This document shows, piece after piece, positions 34,645 through 42,832 of a stretch of 64,000 nt of DNA (positions are counted from its first letter, which is position 1; every line of letters starts with the position of its first letter). Below the pieces are notes generated by a model. It was not told the origin of the DNA. It made no database searches and saw only the letters and a list, made by a program, of their open reading frames with translations. The DNA lies in the NCBI GenBank assembly GCA_016927185.1, contig JAFGND010000106.1, forward strand, positions 1 to 64,000. Direction: 5' to 3'. The stretch comes from Candidatus Coatesiibacteriota bacterium. GTDB lineage: Bacteria > JAFGND01. The position numbers and the translations under genes were made by a program.

Positions 34645-36499
34645 CAAAAATGAGCTTTTAAAATCTCTATCTCTTTTAAAGAAAAAGATCAGGGTTCTAG
34701 TTATTGGTGATATAATGCTTGATAAATATATCTGGGGTGAAGTAAGCAGAATATCACCTGAAGCACCTGTTCCCGTTGTTGCTGTCAAGGATCAGACTTT
34801 TGGAGTAGGTGGAGCTGCTAATGTTGCCCAGAATATTATCAGTCTTGGGGGAGAACCAATAATTGCTTCCATAATTGGAGATGACAGGGATGGTGCTCTC
34901 TTGAAGAGTCTTATTGCAGCGAGAGGTATTACAACGGACTTCCTGTTATCAATACCCAAGAGAGCAACTACTTCCAAGACAAGGATCATAGGCGGGTATC
35001 ATCAGCAAATGCTAAGAATAGACTGGGAAGACAAGGAATATATTTCTACTGAAGAAGAAGAGGAGTATAAAAAGATAATTCTTAAAGGAATGAAAGAAGC
35101 TGATATTATTTCAATACAGGACTATAACAAAGGTACAATTACTCCAAATCTTATTAGCTGGGTGCGAAAAGAGTCTCAAAAAATGGGAATTAATGTAATA
35201 ATAGATCCCAAATTTGAGAATTTCAGCGAATTCAAGGGATTTTTCCTTGTGAAGCCGAATGAAAAAGAACTGGGATTGTTTTTTCACAAAGAAGTGAATG
35301 ATAATAATATTCAGGAACTTGCATTAAATCTACTAAAGAAGCTAAGCGTAAAATCAGTACTCGTGACAAGAGGAGCAAAGGGAATGTTACTCCTTCAGGA
35401 AAATGCAGAACCATTTGCTATTCCTGCATTTGTGAAAGATGTCTATGATGTATCTGGAGCTGGAGACACAGTACTGGCCTCAATAACCTTAGGATTAGGT
35501 GCAGGATTATCTCTTGTATCCTCTGCACTTATTTCTACTTATGCAGCTTCAATTGTAATAAGTAAAGTAGGTCCCTATGCTGTATCAAGCCATGAACTTT
35601 CAGAGCTTATAAACAAGGAATTCATAGAAATGGAAGTCCCTTCTTCAGAAAAAGCTGCCAAGGCTGAGAAAATTGATGAAGAAATGCTTCCAAAGAAAGA
35701 GACATTCTTAATTGAAGAAGAAAAAGTGAAGTACAGGAATGTAAAGAAGATAAAAAAGGTAACCAGTAAAGAAGTCGAAAAGAAAATCCAACCTGTAAAG
35801 GAAATCAAGAAAATTCCTGTCAAGAAAGAGGAGATAATTACCGGGAAAGAAGAAAAGAAAGTTCAAGAAAAAGCAAAAAACGCAAAGGAAGAAAAAGCAA
35901 AACCGAAAGTTATAGAGGAAGTCACCAGTAAGATAACTACTGCTAAGAAACCTGAAATTGCTACTACCAAAGCTAGCATTGCAAAGAAGATTGAAGCAAT
36001 ACCAACCAAAACAGCTATTGTGAAGAAGATAGACAGGATACCTGAGAAAAAAATAGCAGCAAAGAAGGTTGAACTAACTGATGTGAAGGAAAAGGATAAA
36101 ACAAAGATAAAGATTGAACCTAAGAAGATTGAAAAACAGGAAAAGGAAACAGGAAAAACAATCAAGAAGGAAGAAAAGAACAAGAAAGTAATTCCTTCTC
36201 CAACAATAAAAGCAAAACCTATAGAGAAAAAAACCGAGAAGAAAACTACGGTGATTGTTAAAGCAAAAGAAAAAGCTAAATTACCAGTTGTTAAGGAAAG
36301 CAAGGAAATTCAATCAAAAGAGAAAACCACTGGAAAAAAGAAGGAAGAGAAAGGAAAAAAGACAGAACCTGTCAGAAAAGAAAAAATGGAACTTGCAAAA
36401 CCCCTTAAGATAGCTACTCCTGCCAAAAACGTGAAGACCGAAAAACTTCCTCCAAAACCTGAAAAAACATTAAAGACAGCAAAGAAGAAAAGCAGGTAA
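34631..36499 (+). CDS. D-glycero-beta-D-manno-heptose-7-phosphate kinase (RfaE1-type) with 292-residue Lys-rich tail
   Basis: The protein has 622 residues. Residues 1-330 are a PfkB-family sugar kinase with RfaE/HldE features: VLVIGDIMLDKYIWG, SPEAPVPVV, GVGGAANVAQNI, FLVKPNEKEL and the catalytic GAGD at 276-279. It would phosphorylate heptose-7-phosphate for the LPS inner core. The usual cytidylyltransferase domain of HldE is absent. Instead, residues 331-622 are low-complexity and strongly basic, rich in Lys, Glu, Thr, Pro and Ala (KKIEAIPTKTAIVKKIDRIP, KPEKTLKTAKKKSR), resembling histone H1-like tails. There is no stop or frameshift at the junction. GGGGGA lies before the ATG, inside nusB. 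The tail's function is unknown; RNA, DNA or ribosome binding is a guess. Confidence 0.88.
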   Translation: MKKISKNELLKSLSLLKKKIRVLVIGDIMLDKYIWGEVSRISPEAPVPVVAVKDQTFGVGGAANVAQNIISLGGEPIIASIIGDDRDGALLKSLIAARGITTDFLLSIPKRATTSKTRIIGGYHQQMLRIDWEDKEYISTEEEEEYKKIILKGMKEADIISIQDYNKGTITPNLISWVRKESQKMGINVIIDPKFENFSEFKGFFLVKPNEKELGLFFHKEVNDNNIQELALNLLKKLSVKSVLVTRGAKGMLLLQENAEPFAIPAFVKDVYDVSGAGDTVLASITLGLGAGLSLVSSALISTYAASIVISKVGPYAVSSHELSELINKEFIEMEVPSSEKAAKAEKIDEEMLPKKETFLIEEEKVKYRNVKKIKKVTSKEVEKKIQPVKEIKKIPVKKEEIITGKEEKKVQEKAKNAKEEKAKPKVIEEVTSKITTAKKPEIATTKASIAKKIEAIPTKTAIVKKIDRIPEKKIAAKKVELTDVKEKDKTKIKIEPKKIEKQEKETGKTIKKEEKNKKVIPSPTIKAKPIEKKTEKKTTVIVKAKEKAKLPVVKESKEIQSKEKTTGKKKEEKGKKTEPVRKEKMELAKPLKIATPAKNVKTEKLPPKPEKTLKTAKKKSR

Positions 36500-36502
36500 G
36501 CA

Positions 36503-37276
36503 ATGAGTTTTTTCATGCATACGTCTTCAAAGGCAGGTGTTTCTACTAAAATAGGCTATGGATCAGTTATTATGGAGAATGTTATTCTGGGGGATAATTG
36601 TGAAATAGGATGTAAAGTTATAATTCATCCTGACACAATTATAGGCTCTAATGTCAGGATAGATGACCATACAGTAATCGGAAAAAAGCCTATGAGAGCT
36701 GCAAACTCGATAATGACGACTGAAGATAATCTCCCAGCTGCTATCATATCTGATAATTCAATAATTGGCTCATTTGTAGCTATTTATAGAGGGGCAGAAA
36801 TTGGTGAAAAAGTGCTTGTTGCAGACTTTGCATCTGTAAGGGAGAATGTCCAGATTGGATCATTCACTATAATAGGTAGAGGAGTTACTGTAGAAAACTA
36901 CTGCAAAATAGGCAAATATTGCAAACTTGAAAGTGAAAGTTATCTTACTGCATACAGTACTGTAGAAGACAGGGTTTTTATCGCTCCAGGAGTACTAACG
37001 TCAAATGATAATTTCATAGGAAGAACAAAGGAAAGGTTCAAGTACTTCAAGGGAGTAACAATAAAAAGAGGTGGAAGGATAGGAGTTGGGGCTGTTATTC
37101 TTCCTGGCAAGACCATAAATGAAGATGCTCTAGTAGCAGGCGGATCGCTTGTTACCAAAGATGTCCCTGCAAGAAAGATAGTTGCAGGAGTTCCAGCAAG
37201 AATTTTCAGGGAAGTCCCTGAAGAACAATTGTTGGCAAATCAGGAATGGAAGGATATAGAAAAGGAGAAGGAATGA
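36503..37276 (+). CDS. Hexapeptide-repeat (left-handed beta-helix) acyl/acetyltransferase, WbpD-like
   Basis: The protein has 257 residues. Hexapeptide repeats run through most of it (for example VIMENVILGDNCEIGCKVII, ADFASVRENVQIGSFTIIG). The C-terminal part has FKGVTIKRGGRIGVGAVILP, GGSLVTKDVPARKIVAGVPA, the pattern of WbpD/WlbB sugar N-acetyltransferases and related enzymes. LpxA/LpxD membership is less likely. WbpD acetylates the 3-amino group made by WbpB and WbpE, whose likely counterparts are in the glycan operon 13 kb away; this link is inference. It starts three bases after the heptose kinase stop, and its TGA overlaps the next ATG. Confidence 0.85.
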   Translation: MSFFMHTSSKAGVSTKIGYGSVIMENVILGDNCEIGCKVIIHPDTIIGSNVRIDDHTVIGKKPMRAANSIMTTEDNLPAAIISDNSIIGSFVAIYRGAEIGEKVLVADFASVRENVQIGSFTIIGRGVTVENYCKIGKYCKLESESYLTAYSTVEDRVFIAPGVLTSNDNFIGRTKERFKYFKGVTIKRGGRIGVGAVILPGKTINEDALVAGGSLVTKDVPARKIVAGVPARIFREVPEEQLLANQEWKDIEKEKE

Positions 37277-38526
37277 TGAAGAAGATTTCTTTGCTGATTA
37301 TATTATGTCTTTTTCTCGTCAATTGCGGTAGAGGCGGAGAAGAAGATGAGGAAAGTGAAGGAGGACCTGATAAGGGAGGGTCTGTAGGTAAACTAGCTAT
37401 CTTTCCCTTGAAAACGACAGTTTCAGGCAAGATACAATTACAGATAAACCTGGATGTCCCTGATGGTAAATTTGCTATAGAATACATGAAAGATGGAAAG
37501 AAGATTGATGTAAGTGAGGAAGATATAGATAAAGAGATAAAATCCTTGCCTTTGGAAACCAAGCTAACTGGGCAAACAAAGGATATTTTTGACAGTACAT
37601 CAGTTCTTGTTTCTGAGCCTATTCTTATTCCTACTAATGCTGATCCCAAGGAATTGAAAGAAAGAATAAAAAGGGATTTAATCAATAAAAGAGTGCTTTC
37701 TTTCAAGAAGCAATTAAAAGTCGAATGGTATTCAGGAGAAACTCTTCTTGCTGCACAAGGTAATACAATAATTCCAATAGAGTATAAGATAAAGAAGGGA
37801 AACAAGATATATGCAAAAGTGAAAGATCCTGGAACAGGGAAAGTCTATAAATCAGCTGAAGTTGAAATAATTAATTCCTTGCCGAGAGTCGAAAATCTTG
37901 TTGTCAAGGTGCTCCAGAATGGAAATCTCCAGGCAGTTGCAGATATAAAAGATGACGATAATGATCCTGATATAAAGGTAACTTATGTATGGAAGGCTGG
38001 AGATCAGATTATAGAAGGAGCCGATACAGATGTTCTTGATTATACAAAGATACCAAAAGGGAAGGAAGCTTCAGTAAGTGTTACTGCAAGTGATGGAACA
38101 GGAACCTGTCCACCAGTAAATTCCAAAGGCAGCTCAATTACTAACATTGTTCCCAAGATAACAAGCTCTCCAGGGACATCTATAAGCAATGGGGTTTATA
38201 CATATCAAGTAACTGCTGAGGATCCAGACAATGACCCATTGACATTTTCGATAGAAGGTGCTCCTTCAGGAATGAGCATAGATGCCAAAAGTGGTTTGAT
38301 AACATGGACAATTCCTCAGGGCGTGAGTGGTGATTTTACATTCAAGGTTGTTGCAGATGACGGCAAAGGTGGAAAAGTATCACAAACTGTACCGTTGGTT
38401 TTGACTGCTGGCAAGGAAGGTACTCCTGTTACAACACAAAAGAAGGAAGAAGAGAAAAAGACGCCATTTGGAGACAGACCTGACAGAAAGTATGGAATAG
38501 GAAAGGATTTCTACGAGGGAAAATAG
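37273..38526 (+). CDS. Lipoprotein with cadherin-like/putative-Ig repeats
   Basis: The protein has 417 residues from the ATG at 37273, which has AAGGAG upstream and overlaps the previous stop (ATGA). A longer in-frame start would precede the signal sequence. The N-terminus (MMKKISLLIILCLFLVNC) is a lipoprotein signal with Cys ~20 as the lipid site; the residue before Cys is Asn, which is uncommon. After an acidic Gly-rich linker, residues ~190-390 hold two Ig/cadherin-like domains, the second a classic putative-Ig type (VTAEDPDNDPLTFSI, GAPSGMSIDAKSGLITWTIP). The end is charged. It is probably anchored in the outer or inner membrane facing the periplasm. Function unknown. Confidence 0.85.
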   Translation: MMKKISLLIILCLFLVNCGRGGEEDEESEGGPDKGGSVGKLAIFPLKTTVSGKIQLQINLDVPDGKFAIEYMKDGKKIDVSEEDIDKEIKSLPLETKLTGQTKDIFDSTSVLVSEPILIPTNADPKELKERIKRDLINKRVLSFKKQLKVEWYSGETLLAAQGNTIIPIEYKIKKGNKIYAKVKDPGTGKVYKSAEVEIINSLPRVENLVVKVLQNGNLQAVADIKDDDNDPDIKVTYVWKAGDQIIEGADTDVLDYTKIPKGKEASVSVTASDGTGTCPPVNSKGSSITNIVPKITSSPGTSISNGVYTYQVTAEDPDNDPLTFSIEGAPSGMSIDAKSGLITWTIPQGVSGDFTFKVVADDGKGGKVSQTVPLVLTAGKEGTPVTTQKKEEEKKTPFGDRPDRKYGIGKDFYEGK

Positions 38527-38551
38527 GGAACAAAACTCTTTTGATGTCAAA

Positions 38552-39250
38552 GTGAATTCCCTTACAAGCCAGAGGGAATTCTTGTATTATGAATGGCTGA
38601 TTTTTGATAACTGCAATCTAAGGTGCAGTTATTGCATCAACAAAGGCGAGTATTCACACAAGAAAAAAGAAGACATTCTTTATATTGAGGGCAAGGAAAT
38701 TGATGTAGCAAATAAAATAAGTGAACTAAGTTCAATTGCAGAAAATATAGTAATCAATTTCACTGGCGGGGAACCTTTACTTGCAAAGCACTTCTCTGAA
38801 GTACTGAAAATCCTTTATGATGTTGATAACCTGAAACTGCAAATGTATACAAACTTTGTTCATCCTGAAAAGCTTCAAGGATACATTGGAAAGTTCAATA
38901 AGATAATAGTAAGTCTTCATGTCAAGTACAGGGATGAAAAGGAAATAGACAGGCTTATTGCATCAATAAATGAATTCAAGACAGGCAACAATCTTATAAT
39001 ATCTCAGCTGGACTACAATCTTGACAAGGAAGACAGGCAAAAGTTAGAAAAAGTGAGTTTAAAAACAGGATTACCAATAGATTTCCAGACTTTTATACCT
39101 TCCTGGACAGAGGAAGGCAAGATAGAGAACAGCAAAGAAATTCTGGATTACAGTTTCAAGAAATCACTTTCAAAAAGATGCTCACTTGGTTACTTCTGCT
39201 TTTTTCTTCGTCCAGATGGAACTTTTTTCTATGATTTATGGTGTGATTGA
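38552..39250 (+). CDS. Radical SAM protein, N-terminal part up to an in-frame TGA
   Basis: The zero-frame product has 232 residues. The start is taken as the GTG at 38552, but no clear ribosome site is seen. The cluster motif is CNLRCSYC (FDNCNLRCSYCINKGEYS), followed by the second motif FTGGEPLL, so this is a radical SAM core. The frame stops at TGA 39248-39250 right after DGTFFYDLWCD. The same frame then stays open for 83 more codons and encodes a Cys-rich segment like a C-terminal SPASM-type auxiliary cluster region. The gene is thus either a selenocysteine or readthrough gene, or a recently broken gene. Its substrate is unknown. Confidence 0.75.
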   Translation: MNSLTSQREFLYYEWLIFDNCNLRCSYCINKGEYSHKKKEDILYIEGKEIDVANKISELSSIAENIVINFTGGEPLLAKHFSEVLKILYDVDNLKLQMYTNFVHPEKLQGYIGKFNKIIVSLHVKYRDEKEIDRLIASINEFKTGNNLIISQLDYNLDKEDRQKLEKVSLKTGLPIDFQTFIPSWTEEGKIENSKEILDYSFKKSLSKRCSLGYFCFFLRPDGTFFYDLWCD

Positions 39251-39319
39251 AGGCAGCAGAAATGCGGAGATTTTCTCAAGATTGACATTTATAACTTCCA
39301 GGATTATTTTCTTGCTGAC

Positions 39320-39502
39320 ATGAAGAAGTGTCCCAAATTATCATGTGGATGCAATTATAATACGTTTTATTATGATTATTATAAGAGAACCTGCGACAGA
39401 CTGAAATATCCTAAGGAAGAGATCTTCCCAAGAGTGCATGTCAAGCTACTTCAGAGAGTTTTAAGAAAAATAGAAAGGATAAAAATAGACTTTTTGAGAT
39501 GA
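39320..39502 (+). CDS. In-frame C-terminal continuation of the radical SAM gene
   Basis: This is the in-frame remainder beyond the TGA at 39248. From 39251 it reads RQQKCGDFLKIDIYNFQDYF, then KKCPKLSCGCNYNTFYY, with the Cys-x4-Cys-x-Cys arrangement seen near the end of many radical SAM proteins with an auxiliary iron-sulphur cluster. The longest ATG-started piece begins at 39320 and has 60 codons. No ribosome site precedes that ATG. It also ends in TGA, so the code is not simply reassigned. I regard it as part of the upstream gene. Confidence 0.6.
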   Translation: MKKCPKLSCGCNYNTFYYDYYKRTCDRLKYPKEEIFPRVHVKLLQRVLRKIERIKIDFLR

Positions 39503-39544
39503 TAAATTCAGCTGAAGTGTTTTCATAGCATCTACATAATTTTC

Positions 39545-39573
39545 TTGACTTATAATAGATTACTTTATAACAT
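39545..39573 (+). promoter_or_regulatory. Promoter of the three-blade propeller gene
   Basis: TTGACT (39545-39550) and TAACAT (39568-39573) are 17 bases apart, with an overlapping TATAAC. The predicted start is near 39580, ahead of AAGGA and the ATG at 39616. Confidence 0.5.
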
Positions 39574-39615
39574 ACTTCTAAAAATTGCTAACTGATTTAA
39601 TATAAGGATCTTTAA

Positions 39616-40281
39616 ATGAAAATTATCCTGATTATAATATTCTTTTCAAACCTGCTTTTTTCAGCACCAGGCGATTTATTATGGAGATATCAAACAGGTG
39701 CTTATATCCTCTCCTCCCCTTGTGTTTCAAATGGAGTTGTTTATGTCGGAAGCAGAGATTATTATCTTTATGCAATAAACTGTTCAGATGGAACACTTAA
39801 ATGGAGTTATAGGACAGGTGCTTATATCCTCTCCTCCCCTTGTGTCTCGGATGGAGTTGTTTTTGTTGGAAGTGTTGATTATAATTTTTATGCAATAAAC
39901 TGCTCAAATGGAACTCTTAAATGGAGATATCAAACAGGTAGTACTATAATCTCCTCTCCTTGTGTCTCAGATGGAGTTGTTTATATTGGAAGTCATGATA
40001 GATATCTTTATGCTTTAGAAACTTATGGATATAATGATTTCAAGACCAACAAATCAGCTTCCAAAATTCCCGACAAGCAGTTTTCTATTTCTCCGAATCC
40101 TTTTACTGTTAGACTTTCTATTTCCCTTCCATCTTCAGGAGCAATCTATTCCCTGACTGGTCAACTGATAATGAACCTTCCCAAAGGCAAGCATTCTATT
40201 GACACAAGTAAATGGAGAGAGGGAATTTATATGGTGAAATCTAATAAAATGTCAAAAAGAATTGTAAAAGTTAAGGATTGA
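39616..40281 (+). CDS. Secreted three-unit beta-propeller-like protein with T9SS-type sorting tail
   Basis: The protein has 221 residues. Residues 1-17 look like a signal peptide (MKIILIIIFFSNLLFSA). Three 40-residue units follow with the same consensus as the eight-unit protein at 1279 (SSPCVSDGVVY, YLYAINCSDGTLKW). The tail (SPNPFTVRLSI, IYSLTGQLIMNLPKGKH, GIYMVKSN) is nearly the same as well. Three blades cannot close a propeller alone, so it may assemble as an oligomer or be a shrunken copy. Nucleotide identity with a unit of the distant paralog is high over ~90 bases, pointing to recent duplication or gene conversion. It has its own promoter and is monocistronic or followed only by a tiny reading frame. 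Confidence 0.82.
   Translation: MKIILIIIFFSNLLFSAPGDLLWRYQTGAYILSSPCVSNGVVYVGSRDYYLYAINCSDGTLKWSYRTGAYILSSPCVSDGVVFVGSVDYNFYAINCSNGTLKWRYQTGSTIISSPCVSDGVVYIGSHDRYLYALETYGYNDFKTNKSASKIPDKQFSISPNPFTVRLSISLPSSGAIYSLTGQLIMNLPKGKHSIDTSKWREGIYMVKSNKMSKRIVKVKD
39676..40035 (+). repeat. Three tandem 120-bp blade repeats
   Basis: CTCCCCTTGTGT/CTCTCCTTGTGTC-type segments recur near 39714, 39834 and 39954, exactly 120 bases apart. They belong to the same repeat family as 1341-2300. Confidence 0.88.
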
Positions 40282-40286
40282 AAAAT

Positions 40287-40376
40287 ATGAAAAAAATCTT
40301 GCTTCTCATCTTCATTTTTGGATTATTATATTTAGGTTTGCACTTTTTCAAGATAATAAACACTTTATATAAATAG
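40287..40376 (+). CDS. Possible 29-residue single-helix membrane peptide
   Basis: A short reading frame starts five bases after the propeller gene and encodes MKKILLLIFIFGLLYLGLHF and nine more residues. It is a basic end followed by one hydrophobic helix, like a small membrane protein or an orphan signal peptide. There is no clear ribosome-binding site. It could be a chance frame or a remnant of a lost secreted gene. Confidence 0.25.
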   Translation: MKKILLLIFIFGLLYLGLHFFKIINTLYK

Positions 40377-40385
40377 AAGTAAAAA

Positions 40386-40413
40386 TTAAGATACCTTATA
40401 TAAGAAGTCTTAA
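40386..40413 (+). terminator. Possible terminator after the three-unit propeller gene
   Basis: TTAAGA and TCTTAA can pair, with an inner CTTATATAAG palindrome in the loop. A T-rich stretch (CCATTTTTGTCTT) follows. The stem is short and AT-rich, so the call is weak. Confidence 0.3.
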
Positions 40414-40534
40414 CCTCCATTTTTGTCTTATTGTCTATCAGGTTTTGTTGCTTTTCTAATAAAAAATTCTTTAATCTTGACAGGAATATGACTGAATAAA
40501 TTACTGCCAGCAGTTATAAATAATGAAGTTATTT

Positions 40535-40585
40535 GGTTATGAATAACCTCCCTGACATCAGGGGTTTCTTATTAACAAATAAGAA
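40535..40585 (+). promoter_or_regulatory. Candidate attenuator-like hairpins in the fusA/ribosomal operon leader
   Basis: GGTTA-TGAA-TAACC (40535-40548) forms a 5-bp tetraloop hairpin. Its 3' arm overlaps the 5' arm of a second hairpin at 40545-40566 (AACC/CCTG pairing with CAGG/GGTT, two-base bulge, loop ACAT), so the two exclude each other. A third, TTCTTATT-AACA-AATAAGAA (40566-40585), follows directly. This is the geometry of an antiterminator/terminator or protein-binding leader. Whether a ribosomal protein or other factor uses it is unknown. Confidence 0.45.
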
Positions 40586-40678
40586 GATAAAATAACTTTT
40601 TTAGGCAAAGAAAATATCAGACTTGATATAAGCTTTGCTCACATTTAAACTGAAGAGGAATTTCTTCAGGGAAAAAGA

Positions 40679-42742
40679 ATGAAACGCAAATACCCAATTG
40701 AGAGTATTCGTAACATAGGAATAATGGCACATATTGATGCAGGAAAAACCACTGTAACTGAAAGAATATTGTATTATACTGGCAAAACCCATAGGATGGG
40801 AGAAGTTCATGATGGTACTGCAACAATGGACTTTCTTGACCAGGAAAGATTGAGGGGAATAACTATTACAAGTGCAGCTACAACTTGTTTCTGGCAGGAA
40901 AAACAGATAAATATTATAGATACTCCTGGTCATGTAGATTTTACAGCTGAAGTGGAGCGTTCCCTGCGTGTTCTGGATAGTGCTATTGCCGTACTTGACG
41001 GAGTAAACGGCGTTGAAGCACAGACAGAAACAGTATGGTATCAAGCAGAGAAATATGCTGTTCCCAGGCTGATTTTCATAAACAAGATGGATAAAATGGG
41101 AGCTGATTTCAAGGCATCCGTAGAGACTATTGTAAGCAAATTGAAAGGCAATCCTATTATTTGTCAGATACCGATTGGAGAAGGAGAAAACTTTACCGGA
41201 GTAATAGACTTGTTATTGAATAAGGCGATTTATTTCGAGAGGGAGAGTCTTGGAGCAAGCGTAGTAATAAAAGATATTCCTGAAAATAACAGGGAAAATG
41301 TGGATCTTGAAAGAGCTCATCTATTTGAAATTATCGCTCAGGAGGATGAAGATTCTCTAGAGGAATACTCTTCAACTGGATATTTGACTGTTGAGACTGC
41401 AAAAAAAGTGATAAGAAAACTCACGATTGAGAACAAAGCTCAACCAGTATTTCTTGGTTCTGCTCTGCAGAATATTGGTATACAACCTTTGCTGGATGCA
41501 GTAATTGATTATCTTCCTTCACCAGCTGATTTAGATAGCATAACTGGTACAGATTTGGAGGGAAAGGAAGTACAGAGAAATCTTGAAGATACTGATCCAT
41601 TATGCGCTTTCTGTTTCAAGATAGTCATTGATGAGCATGGTAAGCTGGCATTTTTCAGGATTTATTCTGGAACATTGTCAAATGGGCAAAAAGTCAGAAA
41701 TCCAAGGCAGAAACTAACTTACAAAATTGGAAATCTATTCCAGCTTCATGCCCAGAAAAGAATCAGGATAATGCAGGGATATAGTGGCGAAATAGTTGCT
41801 GTAACTGGCATCAAGCAGATATCAACCGGTGATACAATAACAACCGAGGAATCTCAGGTTATCCTTGAACCAGCTGTTTTTCCTGAACCCATGGTTACAA
41901 GAGCAATTGAACCTAAAACACAGGTCAGCGAAGAACAACTCAAGGCAACTCTCAACGTATTAATGGAGGAAGATCCGACATTCAGGACAATGACTAATCA
42001 GGAAACAGGTCAGTTATTGATAGCAGGTATGGGAGAGCTTCATCTGGAGATAATAACAGACAGACTTATTAATGATTTCAAGGTTCCTGCAAATGTAGGT
42101 CCTCCACAAGTTGCTTACAAGGAATCAATTGAGTCTTGTGGTGAAGCAATTGAGCATTTCAGGAAGGATATTCAAGGAAAGTGGCATCAGGCAAAGATAA
42201 CTGTATCGGTGTCTCCACTGTTAAACAAGGAAAGATTGAAAATTGAGAAAGATATATCTCATGAATCTGAAGCATATTCAGATGCGATATTTGCAGGAAT
42301 AGATGAAGCAATGGCAGCAGGACCGCTTTTTGGATTCCCCATGTTTGGAGTTTCGGTGATAGCTTCTCATGCTGAAGTTAATCTCGAAGAATCAGATGAT
42401 CTGGCATTCAAGATGGCATCTTATTATGCATCGAAGAACGCAATTTCGAAAGCCTCTCCTGTGCTTCTTGAACCAGTAATGAAAGTGATTATCCAGACGC
42501 CCGAGGCATTTGTTGGCGAGATAATCAAGGATATAAATGCCAAAAGAGCAATTATTGAAAATACTTTGGTGAAACAGGAATTCCAGATAATTGAAGCTCT
42601 TGTTCCATTAAGGGTAATGTTTGGTTATGCAACTCAAGTCAGATCCCTGTCCAAGGGAAGAGCAAGTTTCTCAATGGAGTTTCATGCATATAAACCAGTG
42701 CCTAAACAAGTATTAAATGAGCTGGAGGAAAAATGGTGTTGA
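40679..42742 (+). CDS. fusA: Elongation factor G
   Basis: The protein has 687 residues and drives translocation of tRNA and mRNA on the ribosome using GTP. The G-domain motifs are AHIDAGKTT (17-25), the switch I RGITI, DTPGH and NKMD. Later EF-G regions are present (FRTMTNQETGQLLIAGMGEL, HAEVNLEESDD, VRSLSKGRASFSMEFHAY). It is the canonical full-length form. AGGGA six bases before the ATG serves as ribosome site and is partly inside a 7-bp hairpin (40650-40669). It is not flanked by rpsL, rpsG or tuf; rpsJ follows after 90 bases. Confidence 0.97.
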   Translation: MKRKYPIESIRNIGIMAHIDAGKTTVTERILYYTGKTHRMGEVHDGTATMDFLDQERLRGITITSAATTCFWQEKQINIIDTPGHVDFTAEVERSLRVLDSAIAVLDGVNGVEAQTETVWYQAEKYAVPRLIFINKMDKMGADFKASVETIVSKLKGNPIICQIPIGEGENFTGVIDLLLNKAIYFERESLGASVVIKDIPENNRENVDLERAHLFEIIAQEDEDSLEEYSSTGYLTVETAKKVIRKLTIENKAQPVFLGSALQNIGIQPLLDAVIDYLPSPADLDSITGTDLEGKEVQRNLEDTDPLCAFCFKIVIDEHGKLAFFRIYSGTLSNGQKVRNPRQKLTYKIGNLFQLHAQKRIRIMQGYSGEIVAVTGIKQISTGDTITTEESQVILEPAVFPEPMVTRAIEPKTQVSEEQLKATLNVLMEEDPTFRTMTNQETGQLLIAGMGELHLEIITDRLINDFKVPANVGPPQVAYKESIESCGEAIEHFRKDIQGKWHQAKITVSVSPLLNKERLKIEKDISHESEAYSDAIFAGIDEAMAAGPLFGFPMFGVSVIASHAEVNLEESDDLAFKMASYYASKNAISKASPVLLEPVMKVIIQTPEAFVGEIIKDINAKRAIIENTLVKQEFQIIEALVPLRVMFGYATQVRSLSKGRASFSMEFHAYKPVPKQVLNELEEKWC

Positions 42743-42832
42743 CAAGAAAAAACTCGTTTTCATAGCCTGACATCCTTGCATTTAAAGGAAATAGAGAGAT
42801 GAAAATACAAATAGTTGATCAAGGAGGAAAAT

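Larger units (their letters stand above)
40282..40678 (+). other. 397-bp region between propeller gene and fusA: tiny ORF, promoter box and structured leader
   Basis: After the propeller stop there is a 29-codon reading frame (40287-40376) and a TTAAGA...TCTTAA hairpin (40386-40413) with a T-rich tail that may end the propeller transcript. TTGACA at 40477-40482 is a plausible -35 box for fusA. Then three hairpins occupy 40535-40585 and a fourth 40650-40669 next to the fusA ribosome site. No tRNA or known riboswitch was recognised. Confidence 0.5.

Noticed and set aside
35863-36303. A 146-codon hydrophobic minus-strand frame inside the Lys-rich tail
   Set aside because: Lys codons (AAA/AAG) read as Phe/Leu on the other strand, so a membrane-like frame arises automatically.
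37206-37805. A 199-codon minus-strand frame inside the lipoprotein gene
   Set aside because: The plus-strand gene has a lipoprotein signal, a good ribosome site and Ig-like domains; the antisense frame is a shadow.
39248-39250. TGA reassigned to Trp or Gly in this organism
   Set aside because: Many well-supported genes here end in TGA (nrdJ, the ATGA overlaps, and this gene itself), while Trp uses TGG.
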